The notes under the pieces: model-generated
Database searches by the model: none
The model's input: only the letters and a program-made list of their open reading frames with translations
What the model was told of the DNA's origin: nothing
Program-made: the position numbers and the translations under genes
Assembly (NCBI GenBank): GCA_947494145.1
Contig: CANLTZ010000006.1
Coordinates: forward strand, 215,001-254,053
Reading direction: 5' to 3'
DNA: 39,053 nt
From: an uncultured Jannaschia sp.
Lineage (GTDB): Bacteria > Pseudomonadota > Alphaproteobacteria > Rhodobacterales > Rhodobacteraceae
Part shown: positions 26,525 through 34,745 of the stretch, piece by piece
Numbering within the stretch: the first letter of the stretch is position 1
How the letters are laid out: every line of letters begins with the position of its first letter

Positions 26525-27975
26525 GGGCGCACTTCCGTGCCCCAGTTCTGTGCCGGATCCAATTCTGGCACGATGACACCGGGATGCCCTGTCAGGTCGA
26601 TCCGCGCCCGTTTCACGAAGCGCCCTTGGCCGGGCTGCGCGACTAGCTTGCCACCATCGACGACGCGCGCGCCGCGGGTCAGGACGGTCTGCGGCCACCC
26701 CGTCAGTTCGCGCCCTTCGAATGGTGTGTAATCCATGTTGTCGTGTTGATCTTCGGCCCGGACAATCCGAACCTCCTCCGGGTCCCAGATGGCGATATCA
26801 GCATCCAGACCCACCGCGATGGAGCCCTTTTGCGTCAAGCCATAAAGCTTCGCGGCATTGGTCGCGGTCAGCGCCACGAATTGCTGCAACGTAATCCGCC
26901 CCGTTCGAACACCTTCGGAAAACAGCAATGGCAGCCGCAGCGCGATACCCGGCATGCCATTGGCGATCTGCTTGAAGCTGGCTTCCGGCCCATTGGCCAG
27001 TTTCCCCGTCTCGTCAAATCGGTACGGCGCATGGTCGGAGGAGAAGACCGAAAATGTCCCTGCCTGCAAATGCCGCCAAAGCCCGTCTTGCGTGGCCATA
27101 TCCCGCACCGGGGGCGAACACATGAACTTCGCCCCCTCCATCCCCGGCAGGTCCAGGTCGTCGCGGGTCAGGAATAGGTATTGTGGACAGGTCTCCCCAA
27201 ATATCTTGGCCCCTTGGCGGCGCGCATCGGCCACCAGATCGGCCCCTTCCGGGGTCGAGACATGGACGATCAGCAAGGGCGCGTCGGCCAGCTTCGCTAG
27301 GGAAATCGCCCGATTGATCGCCTCCACTTCGGCCAGGGCAGGGTGGCTGAGCGCATGGTTGCGCGGCGCCGTATGCCCGCCTTTCACCAGTAAGTCGGAC
27401 ATCCAGGCGATCATCCCGGAATTTTCCGCATGGACCATAGTCAAGGCACCGTAGCGGCGCGCCACCGTCAGGATATCGAGGAATTGCCGGTCGTCGATCT
27501 TCATCAGATCGTAGGTCATGAAGACCTTGAAGGAGGTGATGCCCCGCTCGAACGCGGCGGGCAATTCGTCGTGCAAAGCTGTCTCGGTCGGGTCGGCGAT
27601 GATCAGGTGATAGCCCCAATCGATGACGGAACTGCCCGTGGCCCGGCTGTCGTAAAGGTCCAGCGTCTCGGTTACCCCCATGCCGCGATGCTGGGCGGCG
27701 AAGGGGACGAAACAAGAATTGCCCCCAAACGCCGCACTGATGGAGCCGCTGCGATAGTCGTCCGACGTCATGCCGCCCGTGGCGGATTCCTGGGCGATAT
27801 GGCAATGGGCCTCAATCCCGCCGGGTAGGACCAACTTGCCGGTCGCGTTGATCACATCGGCACCGTCAAATCCTGTGCCCAAGGCGGCGATGCGCCCGTC
27901 GCTTATGCCGATGTCGGCGTTGAAGGTGTCGGTTGCGGTTGCGATCTTGCCGCCGCGGATCACCAAATCAAACAT
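26521..27975 (-). CDS. Dihydropyrimidinase/D-hydantoinase (copy 2)
   Basis: A 484-residue amidohydrolase with every metal ligand intact: H57 and H59 (EAHCHIA), carboxylated K150 (TSFKVFMTY), H182 (MVHAEN), H238 (IVHVST) and D314 (SSDHAPY). It differs from copy 1 along its whole length, so it is not a recent duplicate. The ATG at 27975 has GGAAG upstream. It is translationally coupled to the racemase downstream and follows the DapA-family gene by 72 bases on the same strand. The likely role is hydrolysis of a D-5-substituted hydantoin or dihydropyrimidine to the N-carbamoyl acid, which the amidohydrolase at 29-30 kb would finish. Confidence 0.92.
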   Translation of the reverse strand: MFDLVIRGGKIATATDTFNADIGISDGRIAALGTGFDGADVINATGKLVLPGGIEAHCHIAQESATGGMTSDDYRSGSISAAFGGNSCFVPFAAQHRGMGVTETLDLYDSRATGSSVIDWGYHLIIADPTETALHDELPAAFERGITSFKVFMTYDLMKIDDRQFLDILTVARRYGALTMVHAENSGMIAWMSDLLVKGGHTAPRNHALSHPALAEVEAINRAISLAKLADAPLLIVHVSTPEGADLVADARRQGAKIFGETCPQYLFLTRDDLDLPGMEGAKFMCSPPVRDMATQDGLWRHLQAGTFSVFSSDHAPYRFDETGKLANGPEASFKQIANGMPGIALRLPLLFSEGVRTGRITLQQFVALTATNAAKLYGLTQKGSIAVGLDADIAIWDPEEVRIVRAEDQHDNMDYTPFEGRELTGWPQTVLTRGARVVDGGKLVAQPGQGRFVKRARIDLTGHPGVIVPELDPAQNWGTEVRP

Positions 27976-28047
27976 GTTAGCTTCCTTTTCCGGCCCGGCC
28001 CATGGGGCGTCCTGGTAATTCCCAAGCACATGATGGGGTCAAATCCA

Positions 28048-28977
28048 TCAGCCAAGCTCCCCCAGACGCTTGTCCAAACGGGCCATGAGCCGCCCGATTT
28101 CCTCATGGTCGCGTGGCGTCAAAGTCGGCCCCGGTGCGCGCACCTTGGCGGAGGCGATCACCCCACGGCGGCGCAGCACCTCCTTGCGGATGGCGAGGCC
28201 CAGGCCAAGTTGTTGCTCATAGCGGACCATGGGCAGGTAGGCGTCGAACAGGTCTTCGGCCCCGTCTACGTCACCCGCCATGTGCCGGGCGACCACCTGC
28301 ACCATCATCTCGGGATAGGCGAAGCCGGTCATGGCCCCATCGGCGCCACGCTGCATTTCCTGCGCCAGAAACAAGGCGGAATTACCGGTCAGGATGGACA
28401 GGCGCGGCACGTCGCCCACCTCTGTTTCGGCCCGCACGCGGCTAAGCTTCGTCAGTCCGGGCCAGTCTTCGTGCTTGAGCATCACAATCTGGGGGTGGTC
28501 GACCGTTAGGGCGATGATCGTCTCGACCGACATCTGCACACCTGTGGTCTGCGGGTAATCCTGTAGGCAAATAGGTACATCCGGCCCCAATGCGTCACAG
28601 ACCTGCGCGAAGTAGCTTCGAAGCTTCACCTCGGTCCCCAGACCTGGCATCGGCGCGACCATTACGCCCGCGGCACCCGCCCCCATCACCATGCCCGTCA
28701 GCCGCGCCATGTTATCGAGGCTCGGCCCCGACACGCCCACGATGACCGGCACGCGGCCATCCACCCGGGCCAGGACCCGTTCGGCGAAGGCGCGCGACTC
28801 ATCGGGCGACATCTTGGGCGCCTCGCCCATGATGCCTAGGATGGTCATGCCGCTGACCCCTGCCTGCAGATAGAAATCTACCATGCGGTCGGTGCTGTCG
28901 CCATCGGGCGTGCCGTCATCGGCGAAGGGCGTCGCCGCGATGACGAAAACACCTTTGGAGTTTCGGTCGAATGTCAT
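28048..28977 (-). CDS. Dihydrodipicolinate synthase (DapA) superfamily lyase/aldolase
   Basis: A 309-residue class I aldolase-fold protein. The Schiff-base lysine is K168 (VMLKHED) and the catalytic tyrosine is Y141 (LQDYPQTTG). In true DapA the phosphate/keto-acid loop reads GTTGE; here it is GIMGE (48-52), so lysine-biosynthetic activity is unlikely. Family members with other loops are keto-acid lyases or dehydratases and deaminases of pyrroline carboxylates. The ATG at 28977 has a strong GAGGGGGG site. The gene sits between the carbamoylase and the second hydantoinase, which suggests it processes the carbon skeleton released by them; the substrate is not known. Confidence 0.87.
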   Translation of the reverse strand: MTFDRNSKGVFVIAATPFADDGTPDGDSTDRMVDFYLQAGVSGMTILGIMGEAPKMSPDESRAFAERVLARVDGRVPVIVGVSGPSLDNMARLTGMVMGAGAAGVMVAPMPGLGTEVKLRSYFAQVCDALGPDVPICLQDYPQTTGVQMSVETIIALTVDHPQIVMLKHEDWPGLTKLSRVRAETEVGDVPRLSILTGNSALFLAQEMQRGADGAMTGFAYPEMMVQVVARHMAGDVDGAEDLFDAYLPMVRYEQQLGLGLAIRKEVLRRRGVIASAKVRAPGPTLTPRDHEEIGRLMARLDKRLGELG

Positions 28978-29086
28978 GTGGCCCCCCTCGGCGTGACAGG
29001 CGAACTTGGCGTCGGCGCGATTGCGGCCGATGTGGTGAAACGCCGTGCCGCCACGATAGGCCGCGCCCCGATGGACATGCCAGCCG

Positions 29087-30013
29087 TCATTCCGGGGCAA
29101 CCACGCCGGTCTGAGATGTGATCCGGCCGTAATGTTCGACCCGGCGATGGCGCGCGAAATCGAAGATCGTCGTCTTGCCAAATTGCGTGGCATCCATGTC
29201 GCAAGCATGGACCATCAGCTCATCCCCTTCGCCAGTGGTTCGCGCCACGACCATTCCGTCCGGGTCCACGATCAGGCTACCGCCCATCAAGGGATGGCCG
29301 TCCTCCTCTCCGGCCTTGGCCACAGCCACGGCCCAGGTCGCGTTCTGATAGGCCCCCGCCGTCACGACCAGCTCGTGATGGTAGAGCCGCTCAGCCAACC
29401 CCTCGCGCGCGTTCTGACTGTTCACCGAAGGCGTGTTGTAGCCAAACAGGACCAACTCAACCCCTTGCAGTCCCAATTCGCGCCAAGCCTCGGGCCAGCG
29501 GCGGTCGTTGCAGATCATCATGCCCATCACCGCGCCCAGATTGCGCCAAACGGGAAAGCCCAGATCTCCGGGCTCGAAATACCGCTTTTCCAAGTGCTGA
29601 AAGGCGCGATCCGGGTCCCATTCGGAATGGCCGGGCAGGTGGACCTTGCGGTATTTCCCTATGATCCGCGCTGTCCGGTCGGTTAGAATCTGGGTGTTGA
29701 AATGCCGCCCGTCCGGCGTGCGTTCTGCATAGCCGAAGCTGACTGCGATACCATGTTCGCGCGCTCGGTCGAATAGGGGGCGGGTCGCGTCGTTTGGCAT
29801 TTCGGTCTCGAACCAGGCGTCGCGTTCGGCGTCGTCCTCCATGTACCAGCGCGGAAAGAAGGTGGTCAGCGCCAATTCTGGAAAGACCACGACATCGCAT
29901 CCCGCCTTTGCTGCCTGATCCAGCAAGACCAGCATCCGTTCGACCACGGCCGCACGCGGGTCGGCCTTCTGGATCGGGCCCATCTGCGCCCCGCCGATCA
30001 CGATTTCCCTCAT
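29087..30013 (-). CDS. N-carbamoyl-D-amino-acid amidohydrolase / beta-ureidopropionase-like (nitrilase superfamily)
   Basis: A 308-residue cytosolic enzyme that hydrolyses N-carbamoyl amino acids to the amino acid, CO2 and ammonia. The catalytic triad is E46 (FPELAL), K123 (KYRKVHLPG) and C168 (MMICNDRRWPE). The CNDRRWPEAWR segment and the FGYNTP segment after it are typical of D-carbamoylases rather than general nitrilases. The ATG at 30013 opens the family homology. It is probably the first gene of a leftward operon through the DapA-type gene, hydantoinase 2 and the racemase, making a complete hydantoin to D-amino-acid route. A 201-base gap without a gene (30014-30214) precedes it. Confidence 0.92.
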   Translation of the reverse strand: MREIVIGGAQMGPIQKADPRAAVVERMLVLLDQAAKAGCDVVVFPELALTTFFPRWYMEDDAERDAWFETEMPNDATRPLFDRAREHGIAVSFGYAERTPDGRHFNTQILTDRTARIIGKYRKVHLPGHSEWDPDRAFQHLEKRYFEPGDLGFPVWRNLGAVMGMMICNDRRWPEAWRELGLQGVELVLFGYNTPSVNSQNAREGLAERLYHHELVVTAGAYQNATWAVAVAKAGEEDGHPLMGGSLIVDPDGMVVARTTGEGDELMVHACDMDATQFGKTTIFDFARHRRVEHYGRITSQTGVVAPE

Positions 30014-30214
30014 GCCGTCATCCTCCGTTCGATGCGCGAAACCAGCCGTATAAGCGGCCAGTAAACCCCCAGATAGATCGCCACAGCCAGGATGAGCGGC
30101 CATGAACGACATGTCACGGGTCGCCGCCCTGAAAGATGGCATCACCGCAGGCCCCATTTGCACCAGCCGGCCAGCCCACCGTCATCTACTTGCCCTGCGA
30201 AGCCTGTCTCGGGA

Positions 30215-31600
30215 TCAAAACTCCGGCGTGTCGTAGGCGAGCAAATCGGCCAAATGATCCTCCGCCCGCTCGGTGAAGAAACTTTTGGTCACGTTGGCGA
30301 TCAGACGCGGCGGGCCGAATTTGAGCGCGTTGATCGAACTGCCCGATGGCCCGAAGCTCATGGTGGCCCCGAAGGTGAACAGGTGGATCCGGGCCAAGGA
30401 TGGGTCGGGTCCGTCTTTGCCTTCAAACTCGAAGCCGGGGCCAAGGTAAGGGTATCTTGCGAGCCGCGGGTCTTCCGCTGCGGCGTGGGGCAGGCGGTCG
30501 GCCCACGTGGCGATGCGGTCGCCGAAGCCCTCCAGCAATGGCGCCGTGGCGGGTGAGATATCGAAGCCCGTGCCGCAGATCACGTGATCTGCGCGGAATG
30601 GCCCGGCCTTCGTTTCGATCTCAATTCGGCCGCCGGTGGCCCGGGCGTTGGTCCAGCCAGCAGCGGCGTGCAGATAGGCATTTGGGTGCTTCGTCACCCG
30701 CTCATATGTCTCGATCGGGAAAGCTTCCCGGATCGTCAGCAGATGGTGCATGAATCGCCAACGCATCGCGTCCGGCAAATCACCCATGTGCCTTAGGAAG
30801 CCGCCATAGCTGATATGCTTGTAAGGCTGGACGCGCTGCATCTCGGACCGGCGGAAGAAGATGTGCACTTCGGCGGCCCCGGCCTCCAGCGCGGTGGCGG
30901 CGTTGTCGAATGCTGATGCGCCCTGGCCCAGCACGGCCACCACCTTCCCCGCCAGACGGGCAAAGTCGATGGGCCCGCAGGCATGGTCGCGCAGATGGTC
31001 GGGAAGGTCGCGCACGAAATCGGGCATCCACCAAGCGCCGGGGCTTTCGATGCCAGTGGCCAGAACGACATGCCTCGCCAGGCGGGTTTGACCGTCGTCA
31101 CAGGCGACTTCGACATGGGTTTCATGCGGCACAAGGCCGGTCACGGTGATCCCGGCCTCGACCGGAAGGTCCAGAGTGCGCTCATACCATTCCAGATAAT
31201 CGGCCCACATTTCCTTTGGGATCTTGCCCAGTGCCTGCCAGGCAGCGGCACCATGCTGAGCTTCAAACCAGCTTTGAAAGGTCAGCGACGGAAGGCCCAA
31301 ATCGGGGCCCGTCACGATCTTTGGGGACCGCAGCGTCTTCATCCGCCCATATGTCTTCCAAGGTCCCCGGCGGGCAGGCGGCTCAGCGTCCAAAATGGCC
31401 AGGCGTTCGATGCAATCGCTCTTGGCCTGAAATCCCAGCGTCAAACCGCCTTGCCCGGCGCCCACGATCAACAGGTCCAACATCGGCTTTCCGTCGGGCC
31501 CAAAGCGCGGCTTGATCCAGGGCTGCGCGGGCCAGGACACCCGGGCAAGGTCGCTTGTCACCTGCGCCGAGAGCACCGACAAAGGGTCCAGGTCCTTCAT
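30215..31600 (-). CDS. FAD/NAD(P)-binding flavoprotein monooxygenase-like protein
   Basis: A 461-residue protein with two nucleotide-binding folds: GAGQGG (47-52) for FAD and LGQGAS (224-229) for NAD(P)H. The ATGIESPG linker (181-188) and the late CGTGFDIS segment fit class B or N-hydroxylating-type monooxygenases. The first 40 residues are not conserved. A near-perfect AAGGAGGG site precedes the ATG at 31600. It diverges from the SDR gene with only 25 bases between the two start codons. Oxidation of an amine, ureide or ring carbon would suit the locus, but this is inference. Confidence 0.83.
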   Translation of the reverse strand: MKDLDPLSVLSAQVTSDLARVSWPAQPWIKPRFGPDGKPMLDLLIVGAGQGGLTLGFQAKSDCIERLAILDAEPPARRGPWKTYGRMKTLRSPKIVTGPDLGLPSLTFQSWFEAQHGAAAWQALGKIPKEMWADYLEWYERTLDLPVEAGITVTGLVPHETHVEVACDDGQTRLARHVVLATGIESPGAWWMPDFVRDLPDHLRDHACGPIDFARLAGKVVAVLGQGASAFDNAATALEAGAAEVHIFFRRSEMQRVQPYKHISYGGFLRHMGDLPDAMRWRFMHHLLTIREAFPIETYERVTKHPNAYLHAAAGWTNARATGGRIEIETKAGPFRADHVICGTGFDISPATAPLLEGFGDRIATWADRLPHAAAEDPRLARYPYLGPGFEFEGKDGPDPSLARIHLFTFGATMSFGPSGSSINALKFGPPRLIANVTKSFFTERAEDHLADLLAYDTPEF

Positions 31601-31625
31601 GAATCCCTCCTTAAAGGCTGTCGCC

Positions 31626-32606
31626 ATGCGCATTCTCGTTACCGGTGGATCGGGCTTTCTGGGCCTTGCTCTCACGGATACCTTGGCGCGGCGTGGGGAC
31701 GACGTCGTCTCTGCCGACCTTAGCGGGCCGCCCAGCTTTGCGCGGGATGCCCTGTCGCCGCAGGTCAAATATCGGCACCTCGACGTGGTGGACGGGCCGA
31801 GTGTGGCCCAGCTGGTTGCGAACACCAAGCCGGAGCTGATCATCCACGCTGCCGCTGCCACACCTGATGGCGCGCGCGAGGCGGCGGGCGACGCGGCCGC
31901 CATCGTCGCGGCCAATGTCGGCGGCACCGCCAATATCGTCGAAGCCGCTGCTCAGACGGGCGGCGTGCGCGTCATCGCCCTGTCCTCCGTCGCCGTCTAT
32001 GGGCGGACGTTGGACGACTGCGCGTACCTGCACGAAGACATGCCGCCGCGGCCGCAGATCCTCTATGGCATCACCAAATACGCGGCCGAGACGCTGGCTT
32101 TGCGTTTGGGCCAAGTCCACGACGTGCCCGTCTGCGCGCCGCGTGTGGGCATTCTTTGGGGCGCGTGGGAGCATCGGACAGCCCTGCGCGCCACGCCGTC
32201 GCCTGCCTTTGCGATGTTTGAAGCCGCGCAGGCCGGGGCGGATATTGTCTTGCCCCAAGCTGCCAGCGCGCCGCTCTTGCATGTGCAGGCCGCCGTTGAC
32301 GGGTTGCTGGCCCTGATCGACAGCGATGCAAGCGGTATCATCAATCTCGGCGCGCCTGTTTCCGTCAATCTTCTCGCTTTGGCCCGGGCTGTGGCCCGCC
32401 ACTACGGTGTTGCTGCCCGAATAGACGCAGATACGGCAAATATTCCGCTTTTCACGGCCAACCGCCCGCCGACCGACAATGGCCGCCTGACCGCGGCCAC
32501 CGGCCATGTGTTGGCACCCTACGCGCCTGACCTGATCGCTGCACATGCGGACTGGCTCGACACCCACAAGGGCGCCACCAACGGTATTGGTCCGGCGGAT
32601 TGTTAA
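31626..32606 (+). CDS. NAD-dependent epimerase/dehydratase (extended SDR)
   Basis: A 326-residue extended short-chain dehydrogenase. The Rossmann motif is GGSGFLG (7-13) and the catalytic pair Y147-x3-K151 (LYGITKYAAE), with the serine in ALSSVAVYG. Substrates in the family are nucleotide sugars, hydroxy acids and other small alcohols; this one cannot be assigned. The ATG at 31626 starts the fold directly and has AAAGG upstream. The frame is open further upstream, inside the opposing flavoprotein gene. It is the last gene of the high-GC core region before the mobilisable island. Confidence 0.85.
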   Translation: MRILVTGGSGFLGLALTDTLARRGDDVVSADLSGPPSFARDALSPQVKYRHLDVVDGPSVAQLVANTKPELIIHAAAATPDGAREAAGDAAAIVAANVGGTANIVEAAAQTGGVRVIALSSVAVYGRTLDDCAYLHEDMPPRPQILYGITKYAAETLALRLGQVHDVPVCAPRVGILWGAWEHRTALRATPSPAFAMFEAAQAGADIVLPQAASAPLLHVQAAVDGLLALIDSDASGIINLGAPVSVNLLALARAVARHYGVAARIDADTANIPLFTANRPPTDNGRLTAATGHVLAPYAPDLIAAHADWLDTHKGATNGIGPADC

Positions 32607-32856
32607 GGTAGTGCGGTGCAGCGATTCCACCCCCCGATGGGCAGCTTAAGCAACACTAGCGATTAGACCGGTCCTCGTGCGCGCCTGTCCCAACAAATCA
32701 TCGCACACATAGCCCAAAGCCCCGCGATGCCCGGAAACGCGGCGCCATGTGCCCAGCAAATGACCTTCCCTCTGGCGAATTTCTTGGGTCGTTAACGGTT
32801 GGAGGTTCGGAAACCCGCGTTCCGGCCGCCTTTGGCTCACCCCAAAAATGCACAAA

Positions 32857-32876
32857 GCGCCCCGAAGGGCGCCTTG
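32857..32876. terminator. GC hairpin near the left edge of the mobile island
   Basis: GCGCCC (32858-32863) pairs with GGGCGC (32868-32873) around a CGAA loop; read leftward the loop is the stable TTCG and a T-rich tail follows about 7 bases later. It best fits a leftward Rho-independent terminator, possibly bidirectional. It lies in the 430-base gap (32607-33036) between the SDR gene and mobC. Apart from this and the next repeat, the gap holds nothing I can identify. Confidence 0.55.
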
Positions 32877-32881
32877 CACTT

Positions 32882-32913
32882 TAGGTTGGTTGCGGGAGGG
32901 CGCAACCAACTTA
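32882..32913. other. Candidate oriT inverted repeat upstream of mobC
   Basis: TTGGTTGCG (32886-32894) and CGCAACCAA (32901-32909) form a perfect 9-base inverted repeat with a 6-base loop. The stem extends outward to about 13 pairs with one G-T wobble. No T-run follows. It stands in an A/T-richer intergenic segment about 125 bases before mobC and the relaxase gene, the usual layout of a transfer origin where the relaxase recognises a hairpin beside the nick site. No known nic consensus was recognised. Confidence 0.45.
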
Positions 32914-33036
32914 GCCTACTAGTCATTGCACCAGACTTCTCGGCATGGCGATACGCTTCATAAATGACTGTTTTAGTTGAACAATCAGAATTGAAAGTTG
33001 TTTTCGCCGCCATACCGGGTCCCACGGAGGACCGCT

Positions 33037-33399
33037 ATGGCTCATCATTACCCCTCACCATTCTCACTGCGCCTGACATTTGAAGAGCGAGCAAAGCTCG
33101 AACAAGACGCCGCAGGGTTGTCGCTCGGCGCATATGTTCGCCAGCGCCTTTTCGGAAAGGATGTTTCACCTCGGCATACACGCGGCAAGTTCCCGGTCAA
33201 AGATCATGAAGCTCTAGGACGTGTTTTGGCCGCGCTTGGTTCTTCACGAATTTCGAGCAACCTGAACCAGCTTGCGCGTGCCGCACACACTGGCTCCCTA
33301 CCGGTCACGCCTGAGACAGAAGAAGACCTTGCTGAAGCATGTGCCGCGATAGTGGCAATACGCGAAGAATTGCTCCGAGCACTTGGTACGCGGATATGA
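33037..33399 (+). CDS. mobC: Plasmid mobilisation relaxosome protein, MobC-like
   Basis: A 120-residue protein with an N-terminal ribbon-helix-helix-like DNA-binding part (FSLRLTFEERAKLEQDAAGLSLGAYVRQ, about 8-35, split here as SLRLTFEERAKLEQ then AGLSLGAYVRQ). The C-terminal segment SSNLNQLARAAHTG (about 71-84) is the hallmark of MobC accessory proteins. These bind oriT and help the relaxase open the strands. A GGAGG site precedes the ATG. It overlaps the relaxase gene by 4 bases (ATGA). Confidence 0.85.
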   Translation: MAHHYPSPFSLRLTFEERAKLEQDAAGLSLGAYVRQRLFGKDVSPRHTRGKFPVKDHEALGRVLAALGSSRISSNLNQLARAAHTGSLPVTPETEEDLAEACAAIVAIREELLRALGTRI

Positions 33400-34721
33400 T
33401 CTTGAAAGCATCACAACGAGGGAACCCAGGCCAGTTGTCGCGGCACCTTCTGAACAGCCGTGACAACGAGCACGTCGAATTGCATGAAGTACGCGGCTTC
33501 GTCGCTGAAGATTTGCAGCACGCGCTTGAGGAAGCCGAAGCAATTTCGAAAGGCACACGATGCCGCAAATTTCTGTTCTCTTTGAGCTTGAGCCCGCCAG
33601 AGAAGCAAGAGGTTTCCATCGAAGCTTTCGAGGCCGCAATCGAGATGACAGAACAGCATTTGAGCTTGGACAATCAGCCCCGCGCTATCGTCTTTCATGA
33701 AAAAGAAGGCAGGCGGCATGCGCATGTCGTTTGGTCACGTATTGATCCCGAGACTATGACCGCGCGAACACTGCCCTTCTACAAGAACAGGTTGATGGAT
33801 GTATCGCGGGAGCTCTATCTAGAAAATGGATGGGACCTTCCGAGAGGTTTGATTGACCGATCCATGCGAAACCCCCTCAATATGAGCCGCGAAGAATGGC
33901 AACAGTCCAAGCGAGCAAAACAGGACCCCCGCTTGGTGAAAGCAATGTTTCGTGACTGCTGGCGATCTTCCGATTCAGAGAAAGCTCTAAAGGAAGCTCT
34001 TGGGGAACGCGGCTACACTTTGGCGCGTGGTGATCGCAGGGGCGTCGTCGCCGTTGACTTTCGGGGAGAGGCTTTCGCCTTGGCGCGCTATGCTGGCGTC
34101 AAATCCAAAGATGTCAAAGACCGCATCAAAGAGCCTGACAAACTACCGCCTGTTGATCAGGCGAGAGCCAAAATTGCTGCACGCATGACGCAGCAATTAA
34201 AACGGTATGTGAAAGAGACCCAGTCCAGTCACAGACGTCTTTCTCCAAGCTTGGAGATGCGATGTCAGAAGCTCGTCGAGGCTCAACGTGCTGAACGAGA
34301 AGAAATCGAGAAGAAACACGAAGCCCGTAAGATCAAAGAAATGAATGATCGCGCAGCTCGGCTCCCCAGAGGTCTTGGCGGTCTATGGAGTCGCATGACC
34401 GGTAAATACGGCAAGTTGCGAAGGCAGAATGAATATGAAGCATGGGAATCTCACCTCCGCGACCGCGAAGAAAAAGACGCCCTTATCGCTAAGCAGTTGG
34501 AAGAACGCCAAGCTTTGCAGAAATCCATTCTGAACGTTCGCGCTGAACGCAGCGCAGAGTTGAACGAACTCAACGCCGAGATTGCTGCCTATCTGATGAT
34601 GGATGGCAAAGCGCCCAATGCACAAAAGGCCTTCAAGGATACTGCGAAGGAACGTCCTGCCCGAACCCATAGGAAGAGAAACAACACGCGCGATGATCCT
34701 GGCTATGATCTTGAGAGGTAG
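33396..34721 (+). CDS. Relaxase/mobilisation nuclease (MobA/VirD2-like)
   Basis: A 441-residue protein that should nick oriT and lead the strand into the recipient. The metal-binding HUH motif is H101...H108-A-H110 (IVFHEKEGRRHAHVVWSRID). The C-terminal ~200 residues are charged and predicted to form coiled coil (about 290-400), as in mobilisation proteins. The first tyrosine is at residue 129, so the usual N-terminal nucleophilic tyrosine is missing. A histidine at residue 17 (SRHLLN) occupies that region. The start is the ATG at 33396, coupled to mobC. Codon use and GC are lower than in the core genes, in keeping with transfer. Confidence 0.85.
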   Translation: MILKASQRGNPGQLSRHLLNSRDNEHVELHEVRGFVAEDLQHALEEAEAISKGTRCRKFLFSLSLSPPEKQEVSIEAFEAAIEMTEQHLSLDNQPRAIVFHEKEGRRHAHVVWSRIDPETMTARTLPFYKNRLMDVSRELYLENGWDLPRGLIDRSMRNPLNMSREEWQQSKRAKQDPRLVKAMFRDCWRSSDSEKALKEALGERGYTLARGDRRGVVAVDFRGEAFALARYAGVKSKDVKDRIKEPDKLPPVDQARAKIAARMTQQLKRYVKETQSSHRRLSPSLEMRCQKLVEAQRAEREEIEKKHEARKIKEMNDRAARLPRGLGGLWSRMTGKYGKLRRQNEYEAWESHLRDREEKDALIAKQLEERQALQKSILNVRAERSAELNELNAEIAAYLMMDGKAPNAQKAFKDTAKERPARTHRKRNNTRDDPGYDLER

Positions 34722-34745
34722 CCTTACCTATACATAGCACCAGTT

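Noticed and set aside
22331-27975. Recent duplication of the hydantoinase gene
   Set aside because: The two proteins differ throughout apart from metal-ligand motifs and lie on opposite strands, so they are old paralogues or independent acquisitions.
32646-32909. Minus-strand 87-codon frame in the 32.6-33.0 kb gap
   Set aside because: It runs through both hairpins, has no ribosome site, and its sequence is not recognised; more likely noncoding.
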